Below are positions 11,401 through 21,900 of a stretch of DNA of 64,000 nucleotides, piece after piece. Position numbers and translations under genes: made by a program. The notes under the pieces are model-generated. The model ran no database searches. It saw only the letters and a list, made by a program, of their open reading frames with translations, and was not told where the DNA came from. Origin of the DNA: Gyrodactylus bullatarudis (Eukaryota; Platyhelminthes; Monogenea; Gyrodactylidea; Gyrodactylidae); contig SSNU01000076.1 in assembly GCA_012064415.1 (NCBI GenBank), positions 92,523-156,522 on the forward strand. The letters are read 5' to 3'. Each line of letters begins with the position of its first letter. Within the stretch, counting starts at the first letter, position 1.

Positions 11401-13982
11401 TTTGTCAATTCTCACTAAGACTGATCAATGATTTGTCAATTTTGATATAAGATTTTGTAAATATATCGTGTATATTGATTTAAGAAGTGTCAAAAAAGAT
11501 TAAGGATTTGTTATTTTCTCTCCCTTTTGATACACTTTTATGATGACATTCGGTTTTATTGTAATTCTAAAAATAAACTTTTGATCACTCTCTCACATTG
11601 AAATCAGCAAAAATTTTCAACACAAAGTTCAAAAAATGGGAATTTGGCGCTTCTTCAAAATTTCAAATTTGCCATATTTTTTTTAAGTTGATTTTTTCTA
11701 AAAATTTTTTCTCCGTACTCTGGAAGAAGGCCTCATGATCTAGATTCCAAAAAATCTTGATCGAGTTCGATTTCTTGATGAAAAAATTAAGAGTTTTGTA
11801 AAAATCATTAATTCCCATCTTCATATCAATGATTTGGTAATGGATTAGCCCATGTCGCTGAATGTTACAACTCACTAATGGATCCCCCCGAAAGAAACTC
11901 AAAAAGCATTTAGAAATAATTTAAGTATACATTCATGGTAGACATCGTCAGTATGCCAGATTTGAACCTAGGGCCTCTCGCCAATGCTCAATCTATTTGT
12001 CCAACATCCCATGCAACTCGGATTACTTCTATATATAGATGCTGCACTATTTATCTTTAACAACTCGTGGGTAATAGTTTCATTGTGGAATTCAAAATAT
12101 AAATAATTTCCTGACAATTCGGAGTAAAATATTGAGATTTTTTGTAAAAATAGTAAATTCTCGTTTTCATGATATTTACCTTATGATATTTAAAGATGAA
12201 ATACGTCTGCCAGAATACGTAAATCAAATGAATTGTATTTTTCGGTATCCATAGAGAGCTATGACACTTCAAGTTAACATCATGATTCTCGAATTTGTCG
12301 GCAATTTTGAAACCGTCCAGGACCATGACACCAAAGCCAAAACCAACTGCCCCAAGCCGAAGGTAGAGATTGACACCCTTGCCAGTTTGATGAAACGCCT
12401 TCTCCTCGACAACTCCGTTGAAGTTTCGTGAATTTGTTTTTACATTTTCTTCCTAAATTTACAATTTCAAAACACAACTTTCACCAACAGTTTTACTGTC
12501 TCAAAAATTAGAAGCCTACTAACAAGGTCCCTAGTAATATTACTGGTCCTTCCTAGAATACACAAAAAAACTTAAAAATCGGACAAGCAAGTCCTAGTAA
12601 AAAATGCTTTTTTATAAGGAAGAAACACGTTGCATTCAACTCTCACTGTTTCAACGTTTTACCATGAAATTTTGACCGGCAATAACCAGTTTGCTTAATT
12701 AAATTCTATTTTTTGTGAAATTTTAAAGAAACAACTTTGAAATCAAGATATATTTGAGACCAAATCTGTTCAGATACATTCGTCCAAAAACCTCCTCTAA
12801 CTCTCTTATAAAAACACAATCCTACTTGTATCTATTATTATGATAATAATAATTACAAATTTCTTACTAAAGGCCCTAAGTCTGGAGGCTATTTAAAGGA
12901 TGAATTGAATATCCTTCTTCAATTTTGTAAAACTTTTAAATAATTGCATTATTGATTGGATTGCTTCTTCAAATGATGCTATTCTGTAAATTGTCTTTGA
13001 AGAGGGGTAAGCTGAGAAACCATATGAAAAAGATAATCTTTTTTCTTGTCGATGTGGGAACAGTCAAATATTTTGAAAAAGACTATTCGATTGACAAATC
13101 TCACTATGATGAACAATGTGGTTATCATTCCGATACTATTCAGGTCGATAATGGCTTACAGATTAAGAAGAGGAATGTCTAAATTTGAGACTCAAGGCTT
13201 TTGTTCGAATGAATAAGGGCTTTTTAACTTCGATGAAATGAAAACGAATCCCTTGCGGTGAGTTTTCATGTCATCGATAATAAAAAGACCGACACGATTC
13301 AAAGTAAACTTAGAGAGAAATAAGAGGGGGCAACTGTTCTCTAATTTAACCTAAAAAATTGCCGAAATGCTAGGAAACTGATGGAATTAAAAAAAACTCA
13401 CCAGATTCACTTGACTGTCTATAGAGGGGAAGAAAGAAAATTCTTATTAACCAAACAAGACTAAAATGTTGCCCACAAACCTCGGGTGTTGTCAGGATCA
13501 AGGTAAAATTTTGATAATGACTCTGGTCTCTCTTTCAACTCTTCCTTCTGAGAGCTCTTTTGTTCTATCCAAGTAAAGTAAATGATGAAGCCTTGCAAGT
13601 AGGCCAGAACTAGTATGGCTAGAATGTACTGGATCATTAGGAATGACTCGTAGTAATACTTGTGCTCAGTTTTCTCAGACAACTCCCCGTAATCGTTCCG
13701 GGAAAAGGCATCACTAATGGGCAGGACAAAGCCGCAAATTCCCTGGAATATGGCATACAATATCAGGAGGGAAGATTTTGTTGAACCCTTTGTGTCAGAG
13801 ATTTCATAACTTGTAAATGCGATACTGTGCTTACGGGTGTAACTGGTATTCCTTCGAAATTTGGGAAAACTAAAATTTGATCTTAATATCGGAGATGGCA
13901 ATTTCATCTTGGCATATTTCTTAACCTCTGTGCCCTCACAGGGATTGGCTTCACCATTTGAGGATTCCTCAATTTCATCCAT
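5488..13982 (-). CDS. Otopetrin proton channel
   Basis: Six exons on the minus strand: 13481-13982, 12180-12448, 8481-8658, 7582-7889, 6361-6618 and 5488-5787. They sum to 1815 nt (604 residues) with consistent phases. Family marks are strong: VNLYLRLGAVGFGFGVMVLDG, FILSHMAVTNLCQWF, a PYLIPCAVEYSLISGAVFF segment, SMTQVFLILEASRRC, NLAMWIVNIFEVR, and the C-terminal FRFHSTVCLSDIW. Otopetrins are 12-helix dimeric plasma-membrane H+ channels. The N-terminal tail (about 60 residues) is hydrophilic before the first helix SLLILYAIFQGI. The acceptor of exon 2 (after GGAAG) is weaker than the alternative 4 nt upstream, but it is the one that keeps frame. All five introns are long (573-3521 nt) and three contain foldback elements or fragments. 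Confidence 0.93.
5887..5928 (-). ncRNA. Hammerhead-like ribozyme, family E, opposite arm
   Basis: Mirror copy of the element at 6068-6109, in the left arm of the same foldback and transcribed in the direction of otopetrin. It has the same core CTGATGA, GAA, stems I and III and H17 = U, with the same poor stem II. Confidence 0.5.
6068..6109 (+). ncRNA. Hammerhead-like ribozyme, family E
   Basis: Stem I AGAGG/CCTCT (6068-6072 with 6105-6109), CTGATGA at 6073-6079, an 8-nt stem II region GTATGCCT, GAA at 6088-6090, stem III ATAA/TTAT starting with the A15.1-U16.1 pair, and H17 = T at 6104. This is the type I order. An identical copy lies on the minus strand at 5887-5928. Weakness: stem II has no clear Watson-Crick pairing. 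Confidence 0.5.
10154..11829. mobile_element. Large foldback element A1 in otopetrin intron 2
   Basis: Arms of about 460 nt (10154-10612 and 11363-11829) are near-identical reverse complements, ending in TTGATATGAAG-type termini. The 750-nt loop is unrelated to the arms and contains small ORFs. At least four other elements in the window share the terminal motif (TGAAG[A/T]TGGGAATT followed by ATGATTTTTAC). Confidence 0.9.
10982..11224 (+). CDS. Small ORF in the loop of foldback A1 (unknown)
   Basis: 80 codons, with a Cys-containing patch CLDGDCHLGIEEGKSKCPD. It is the only loop ORF with a composition unlike random AT-rich sequence. Its position between the inverted arms suggests captured or transposon-derived coding sequence. 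No family recognised, and it may be noise. Confidence 0.2.
   Translation: MFYKEFELSFPTLKKLFSSVCWTNYFFNWSNNSSNFFQSKDGMYVYCLDGDCHLGIEEGKSKCPDIPNKLFVLLSEISRY
11941..12010 (-). repeat. Degenerate tRNA-derived SINE-like fragment
   Basis: The minus strand shows a Pol III B-box-like GGTTCAAATCTGG followed at once by ATACTGACGATG. This is the same order (B-box, short stem, CTGACGA) as in the intact copy in the beta-catenin intron. The rest of the hammerhead is not recognisable here. It sits in otopetrin intron 2, just downstream (plus coordinates) of foldback A1. Confidence 0.5.
12130..12178. repeat. Family A terminus abutting an otopetrin splice donor
   Basis: A family A end (TTTTTTGTAAAAATAGTAAA, then TTCATGATATT) stops directly at the minus-strand donor GTAAAT of otopetrin exon 2 (exon edge 12180). 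The intron effectively begins with the element terminus. Confidence 0.55.
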
Positions 13983-15915
13983 GGTGTAGTTGAAAAAACT
14001 GATCTATTTCTCGATAAAATAATCATTTTTACTTCAAACTTGCGTTTGCAATTCGCCTGATGCTTTCAAGGAGTTAGAATAAGCCTATAAGAAAACTATT
14101 CTTATCGATTCAACAACATTCAATGTCAGTTTGTCTTGAATCAAAAATGCAACTAATGATAACAATTTGTTAAAGATTTGAAAAATAGACAACAATAGAT
14201 TGCCATAATCAGAATTCATTTGATTGAAGCCATTCTCATAAATAAAAATGAGCTTGTAGAGTAAATTGTCTGGTATATTATTAGATTCCGAGCATCGAGG
14301 ATATTCCATTCGTGTGAGACCGTTCACTTTATTTTGCTGTCTAATCAAGATTCTAATTCTTGATTTAAGATATAATAATTGATTTTTATTTTTATGTTCA
14401 ATCATTATTTATAAATAACTGTTTTGTGCGTCTACTTACAAGTATAAACGTAAATATTTATTATTTTTTCATTGGGAGCACAAAATTCGGTCTAAAATTC
14501 AAGATGCAGCAAGGTTAATAAAAGTGATTTATTTTTCAGAATTTAAATTTATCAGAATATTTATTATTTGCAAATGATTTTTGAAGTTGATACAAAATTA
14601 TGATTTGTTCTTTATTACATGTCTTTGAGATATACACAATGAGAATGGATTAATACATGTTCACTTTTTCAAATAATTACACACTAGATAATACATTTTT
14701 CAAACTATATATATATGTATACTGTATTTATAATGTAAGTATAGGGATATATATCTCCTTCTTGATTTGATCAGTCTTTTTATTGTCAAGGTGATTATAA
14801 TTTTGAGGCTATGTAATGTTATGTAAAGAAAGTAAATAAAGCGAGATCATGTACTCATTTAAATGAAAATAATACAGAATTTCAATTGAGACCGAGGAGG
14901 TTAAATTCATTCTGATCTTGGGGTGGACATATACTTTTGCACACACAAAAAGAGACAAGTATTATCATTACGATATACAAACATGTAGAAATAGTAGTTG
15001 ATTTGAAGAAAAATGTCCAAAAGAGGAGGATTATACAAATTATGTTGATGAAGGTGATGATCAAAAGTCTACACTGTACACGCATGGTACCAATTTGCGC
15101 TTGTCATTTCAAGTTAATAAATATATATATATTTTTGTACAAGACTGAATCTGGGTAGATATCTTTAGTTACATTTTTGGTTTTTACACAAGAACACAGA
15201 ATGTTTTTTTTCTATAGATATAAGCCTGTTTTGTAGCAATAATTTTTCATGTGTGCTCTTCACTTGTGGTCACACACACACACAGGGGGGGGAGATCTCA
15301 TGTCATTGCACTTTTTGTCCGATCCGAGTCACTCGTCATATACTCTTGTCTCATCATAGTAAATATATAGTAGAGCATGGAGAAATTGGGCAGGTAAAGA
15401 GAGACTGTACAAACAAATGAATTTGTACAATTTTGTATAGCAATAATAATAATAATAGTAATAATAGTAATGTACAATGATTGGTAGCTTATGAAAATTT
15501 CTATGTGCAGATTTGAATGGTGGGCAAATTAGTTTTAAATACATCTTTTTTCTATACACAAAATTACATGGGCAGAGTATTATCCTGATTATGTACGCTT
15601 CATATTTTTATACAAAAACAATGTGTAAGAAGAAGAAAGAGAAAAGCAGATGGACTACTACTCATAATAATAATGGTAATGTACAAATTAAATTAAATTA
15701 AGAGGTACTACACACACGGAGGAAGAAAACAAATTCTCGAGATAAGTGCAACTCAAAGACTAAAAGAGAGAAGTGGATAGACGACGAGAGAATGAGAGAG
15801 TGAGTGATCGGGAGACGAAATTATTGACAACTAAATTGTTATTGTTGAAGGATGATGATTAAACTGAATTTGAGATGAGATCAACTGCACACGCATACAT
15901 TGATATTTCCCTCTT
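13983..15915. other. Otopetrin 5' region and presumed Pumilio 3' UTR
   Basis: No confident gene. A minus-strand ORF at 14085-14405 (106 codons, asparagine-rich) sits just upstream of the otopetrin start and could be an untested upstream exon or noise. From about 14700 to 15915 the sequence is what would be Pumilio mRNA 3' UTR. It has ATA/TAG repeats (15441-15471), an (AC)n tract near 15273 and several GTACA words, which read UGUAC on the Pumilio sense strand. Confidence 0.4.
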
Positions 15916-18900
15916 TTAATGTGTGGCAGGGGGTGAGGCATTGTTGGAATTATTTTCCTCAGATGCATCGATATTCTTTGCCTCGACCAGTTCCCAGGGA
16001 TCAACAGAGTCTCCGCCAAACTAAATGATGGGAAAGAGAGAGTCATTAATCGTTTACTCGAGAGGAATCTTAGGAAGGGCTACTGCTGCTGCTAATTGTT
16101 ATCTCAATTTTTTCATCTAAAATTCAAATAACGATGATGATAACTCAAAATCCCTTGAAAATGGTGAATTTTTCCAAAATTTAATGGCGATTGTGGCATT
16201 TCTTTTCTGATTCTGATCCTTAAATACTTATTTTGATTGCCCTATCAAATGAATAAAAAAATTTAGTTCAAAGTTCTAAAAGATAGGGATTTGATGCCAG
16301 ATAAAAATAATTTTTTTCTTCAAACTGTAAAACTAGGCAGCATGATCTGGCTTCGAATAGTTGATGGAAAATTTTTAATTTTTGCAAAATTCACAGATTC
16401 CCAACTTTATGTTGTAGGAATTTAAAGCTAGTTGACATAAAGATAAGAATTTACTATTTTTACAAAAAACTCGATATTTAATTTTTTAAAATAATTTTTT
16501 GAATTCTAAAACGGAATGAGCTAATAAGATGTGAATATTCGAAAAAATTCCGAAAAAAAATTCAATCTGACGAAAACTAGGCCATTTTTCGAATTTCGAA
16601 AATGTCCCAAATTTCCACTTTTTGAACTTTTGAACCCAAAATATTTTTATCGATTTCGATGATTCGAAGCAGTTAAGTGATGATATTTGGGATCAACATT
16701 GAACGAAGAATTCGAATTCGGCCATAGAGATAGCGAATAACTTACTGTTTGCGAGAAAAAGTTAAACTTCGACATTTTGGATAATTTACCTTCGTGATAA
16801 TCCAAAAAATTCAAATGGCTCAATTTCCCACAGTAATGACGAATTTTAGTGAACCTCTGTAGGTGAATTCGAATTCTTCGTTCAATGTTGATCCCAAATA
16901 TCATCTACGAATCAAAAAGAAATATCGAGTTTTTTGTAAAAATAGTAAATTCTCATCTTAATATCAATTAGGTTTAGACACCTAGGATCAAAGACACCTG
17001 AAGAAATGAAAGGCAGTTTTTTGCCCATTTAGAGTAGTAAAATTGGGAATTAATATTCTTTGAATGATCAGCGATGGAGATTACTCGTGGAAATCCAAAA
17101 ACCAAAGCTCTTTTGGAAACAAACGGAAAAGGGACTAGATAATACATTTAAAAAGTAACTTAAATTTTTGAAATGAAGAATTGTCAGATATAAAGTTAAG
17201 GAAAATCATCTCAGGAGGAGGCCAAGGTACCGAGATTCAACTTGAAACAGTGCAAACGTCAAAGGAACTTGGCTACTCATAAATAATTGGATAAAATTAA
17301 ACTCTAAATACACAGAAATGCCGGATTAATAGTCATTATTTAAAATGACTAGTAGGCATTATACATAACGGCAGAATGCTTCATATTGCCTACAATATGT
17401 TTATTAGATCATACAACTGAAACAACTAAATGGTATAGAATTTCAATTTGAATGAATTGTAGAAAAGTATGTCTTCAAGGCTGAAGCTAACTCAAACTCA
17501 TTACATGAACAAGTTCAAGTTACTAAAATAAATTCAAAGGGAAATTCGGCGACTCTTACAATGTTCTAGGCAAGGGGGGTTACTCACATGAGAAGTTGGG
17601 TTCTGCCAGTTTTCATTATTCATGGGATTATTGTTGTTGTTTTGGTAGAAGCAATCGTGCGAATTCAAATTATCCTCATCATTACAAATGGACTGTTGTG
17701 AGCCCATCTGCGGAATAAGGAGGTTGCCCATGTTGGCCTTTGGAAAGCCAGGGGACAGGCTACCCCTTAGACCAGCAATCATGTGAGTTTGATTGGTTTT
17801 GGTGTAGAATTTCTCTAATTTTGCAATAATATGTTTGCCATAGGTAAACTTTTTGAGTAAATTCAAGTGAGGTCGAATTCTGGCCACCAGCTCCTTCCTA
17901 ATGTTGTGCTCGGCTACATCTAGCATTTTCTGGATGACGTAATTCGCAAATTGATCCTTCATCATAATGACAAGGACTGAATTATTGTTGGAGTACGACA
18001 AGTTGGATAATTCATCAGTTATGGCTGGCCCATTCGAGTCATTCGAATTGTCCAGGTTATTCAAGGATCTACTTATGCCAGAAGACTCGGAAATATTATC
18101 CTCGAGCACTTCATTAATTAGGTCTTGACGTTCAGAACGAGAAGAGTTTATAACTGCCTTCTCGACGACGTTGCTGGCAAACTTATGGACTGACAATTCA
18201 GGAACACGACCCTTGAGATGTTGAATTATCTTTGATTTATCTTCAGTCTTGCCACGTTCGAGAACATGCTGTAAATTGATTGGAAATAATTAGAAAAAGT
18301 TGGATTTTACATGTATATTTTGTCTATTTACTTGTATAACATAATTGCCGTATTGATCTTTGACAAGAATCTCAACACTCTGGTGTACCTCTGCTAGGAC
18401 TGGCTTAATTTGTTCAACTGAGCAATGTTCCAGAATTCTCTGGATCACTCTACATCCATAGGGATGTGTAGATATGATGCAAACCTGATCCTTTAGGGAG
18501 TCAACGATGAATTGAAGGTGTTCTGGGGGGACACATTCAACACACTTTTGAATGACATGATTACCATTTTGATCTTTAACACATCGTATAACGTAACCAT
18601 CGAGTTCTTTCACTAGTTGCACCTGCATTTCAAGAGAGACACACTCAATTGCTTTTTGAATAACCCGACAGCCATACATTTGTAGAGACATTGAGAGGAC
18701 ACTATCCTTTAAACGCTGGCATAGAATCTAAATGGGAAAGAAAATTAAAATGCATCTCAAATTATTATTATTAATGTTAATTAGATCAAATATCTACTGA
18801 AGATACTGTACCACTGAAGGAATTTAAATGAATTTGTTAAATTCTTCTGAATTTTTTCTCAAGATAGGCTTCAATAAGGGCTTAGCAGGGTTAATTTAAA

Positions 18901-21900
18901 AGTTTTTACTCAATCTCTCCTTTGAAGTTTATTTTGAAAAGGGTCACACCTTTTTTTGATTTCTACACCTGTTTTTTTCATAGGAATTCGTTTCAAATGT
19001 CACCATTTTTCTAATCATAGTTGTATTTTAGACCGCATCACATAGTTCTCTAACTTTAGAGTACGATCTTGAGGAGTAAGGTCTGTATCAAAATGTTGAC
19101 GAATAGTGGAAATTGAAGGGATGGGGGGGGGTCGAGGAGGTACAAAATTGAAATATAATATCAAATTATAAGGTTCTTTGGTACATGCATATCTTTTACA
19201 TTATTCAGTACGCGTATATTGTGTGTGTTTGTAGATGAATATGATTTGTCCTTAAATAAGGTATATAAAATGTATGTATTTTCTATTCTAATTAATGGAA
19301 ATTTTCTTCCAAAACTATACAAAAAAGCAAGAGAGAATATTGATTGATTTATTATATTATCTCTTTTGCTCGCTCTCAGAAAGATATTCTTGATGTTTTT
19401 TTGGTTCTTCTCTCTTTTGCGAGGAATATTTAATCAAAAAATAACATTTCTGCCTTTTCATTGAGGGAAGAGGCCGTATAGAAAGAGAAAGACCAGTTAT
19501 TTTTCCACTATAGAATCAGAGCATTTCAGTAGAAAAAACTGGGGAGAACCAAAAGGAGGAGGAGAAAAAAGATAAACTTACATTCTTCTGTTCAGGAGTG
19601 CCTAATTCGAAGAATTTCTGGATAACATAATTGCCAAAGACATCAGCCATAAGTGAATAAATGTGTGGCAATATTTCACGAAAAACAGAAGCCTTTTCTG
19701 TAATGGATGCTTGTTCAAGACGTAGCTGGATGAGTCTAGAACCGTATTGATCTTGGGCAAATTCAAAGATGTGATCTTTGAGATCTGGCAGTTTAAGATC
19801 TGGTAAACGTTCATTACGGTACGTCTCCAGGAGTTGACTTCTCTCCGAGTATGTTCCTGGTAGCGAAGACATTTGAGGTTGGCTAAGCAGTCCATTGGTG
19901 GAGAGTGGCTGCAAAGGTGGATTACCTGTTGGTAGATTGAAGCTTGCATGAGATTGCTGAGATCCCTGACTAACCATAGAGTTAATCAGGTGTGAATAAT
20001 TCGGATTTGTCTGCAAGGAATAGTCGAGAGGAGTACTACTTGGATCCTGAAATAAAAAATTGATAAAAACTCAATGGTCGCTCCGATTATTTAATAAGAA
20101 AAATTTCTGATTGGATACTAATTGGACTACATTGAAAAAGATCGATAGTTGAAACTTTGGTTAACGAATGAGTAAGGAAATAAAAATAAACTTATGGTAA
20201 TGAAAAAAAAGACTCACAATAATTTGAGTACTGTTATGTGGAGGTAAGAGAATGTGTGAGGCAACATCTGAAGTATATGGGCCTGATTGGTACATGCTAT
20301 TAGATATTTGAGGTGATGGATATTGTCCAGTCATGGGCGCATTTGAGAATTCGGAGAAAGTTTGCTGTCTGGCAAGGCTTGATGGTCCATTGGTTGGAGC
20401 AGTTCCTGGTTGCTGAGTTGTATGAAGATAAGCTCTCAGATTATTAGACAAGATAGGAGGCTGACTCTGGTTTAAAGGACCAACCTGTGATGGAATTGAT
20501 CGCTTGGAAAGATTCGGATAACCCTGGTTAGCTTGATGAGGACCCATGTAGGTTGGTCTCATGTTGTATTGAGGAGGTAACTGTGGCTGACGAACCTGAA
20601 TAAAATTTATTTGGATCAAAGCTAAAAAATACTCATTATCTTTTGAAATAAATTTCGTAAGATTAAGCACAAATAGATTAAGGGCTAATAATAAAATCTA
20701 GAATAGATAAAACTCACAAGATTATTTGAGGAATTATTGGGCTGTTGCAGGAGAGAGTTTATAATCATAGGGTTCTGTCCGGGATAATAATTCGATACCA
20801 AGTTGGCAGAATTGGAAGGCATGCGTTGAGCATTCTTACCCTTGACCATTTCTCCGCCGCCAAAGTAAGGAAAATCTGAACTATTGTTTCCATTCATCTG
20901 GTGTGGTGAGCCTTTGGTCGATGCGTCAAAGTTTTTAGACTTGAACAGACGAGAATTCTGTTGATGACTATTAGTCATGGTTGATGGATTTTGTGGGCCA
21001 TTAGGACGCATTGGCATTGAGTTCATATTTCTCAGACGACTTCCAGATGTTCCCTAGAGGTTGGAAAATTTTACATAATTTTGGCCAGAATATCCTCTCA
21101 GATTTCATTATTGTAAGTAATCCAAGTCAATATAGAGTTGGTGCCAAATGTCCAACATTTGATAATTTCAAATGTCAACAAGGATTTCAAATATGATAAA
21201 ATTTGATTTTGGGTATCATCCTGTTATCTTGTGACCATTAAATAATAATAATCCAAGATCTCTCAAGAATTTAGTGGTCTTGATTAAAAAATTTGAGATT
21301 TTTGTGAAAATCACATACATTCCCAACTTCATAATAACATTAGCTTTGTGTATTAATCTTGAATAGGGAGAGATAATTTCAATTTTATCCTTGTAATTCT
21401 AATTATTCATGATTAATGCGCAGTCTATGGCAGCTAACCAATTCACTCAATTTAGGAAAAAATCAAAATTTATTTTCAATCGAAAAGTAGTGGAAATTTT
21501 AATTGATAAAGTGCAGTATTTAAACTTGTTGAAACCGAATATTCCTATTCTTATCAACTTGTATTTATTTCAGATCCATTACAAAATAGAATTTCTATAT
21601 TCGAATTTCGATTTAGAGGATTTTTCTTGGTTCGATTAGCTAGTTAGTTTGAAATAATAGGGTTTATTTATCTAGGACGAAAGAAATACAAGTACACGAG
21701 GTAATTTGGATAAATTATTTTTCAAGACATGAATATCAACTCCCTCATAAGGGAATGTAGTAGTTTTAATTAATTAGTCTTGCTTCTATACTATTATTTT
21801 CTTATTATCCGATGTTATTTATTTCTACTAGTTATTGTTTTAATTTGCATCTAATCTTGAAGTAAGCTTAATATATTTTGAGTCAAAAACACGTGAGTGA

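Noticed and set aside
11860..11902. Minus-strand NIQRHGLIH segment as a missing otopetrin exon
   Set aside because: Resembles the family by eye but has no usable donor. The exon 8481-8658, extended to its true acceptor, supplies the segment instead (FFIRFILSHMAVTNLC).
14085..14405. 106-codon minus ORF upstream of otopetrin as an extra exon or gene
   Set aside because: Asparagine-rich, no motif, no convincing splice donor in phase with otopetrin; kept only as a remark.
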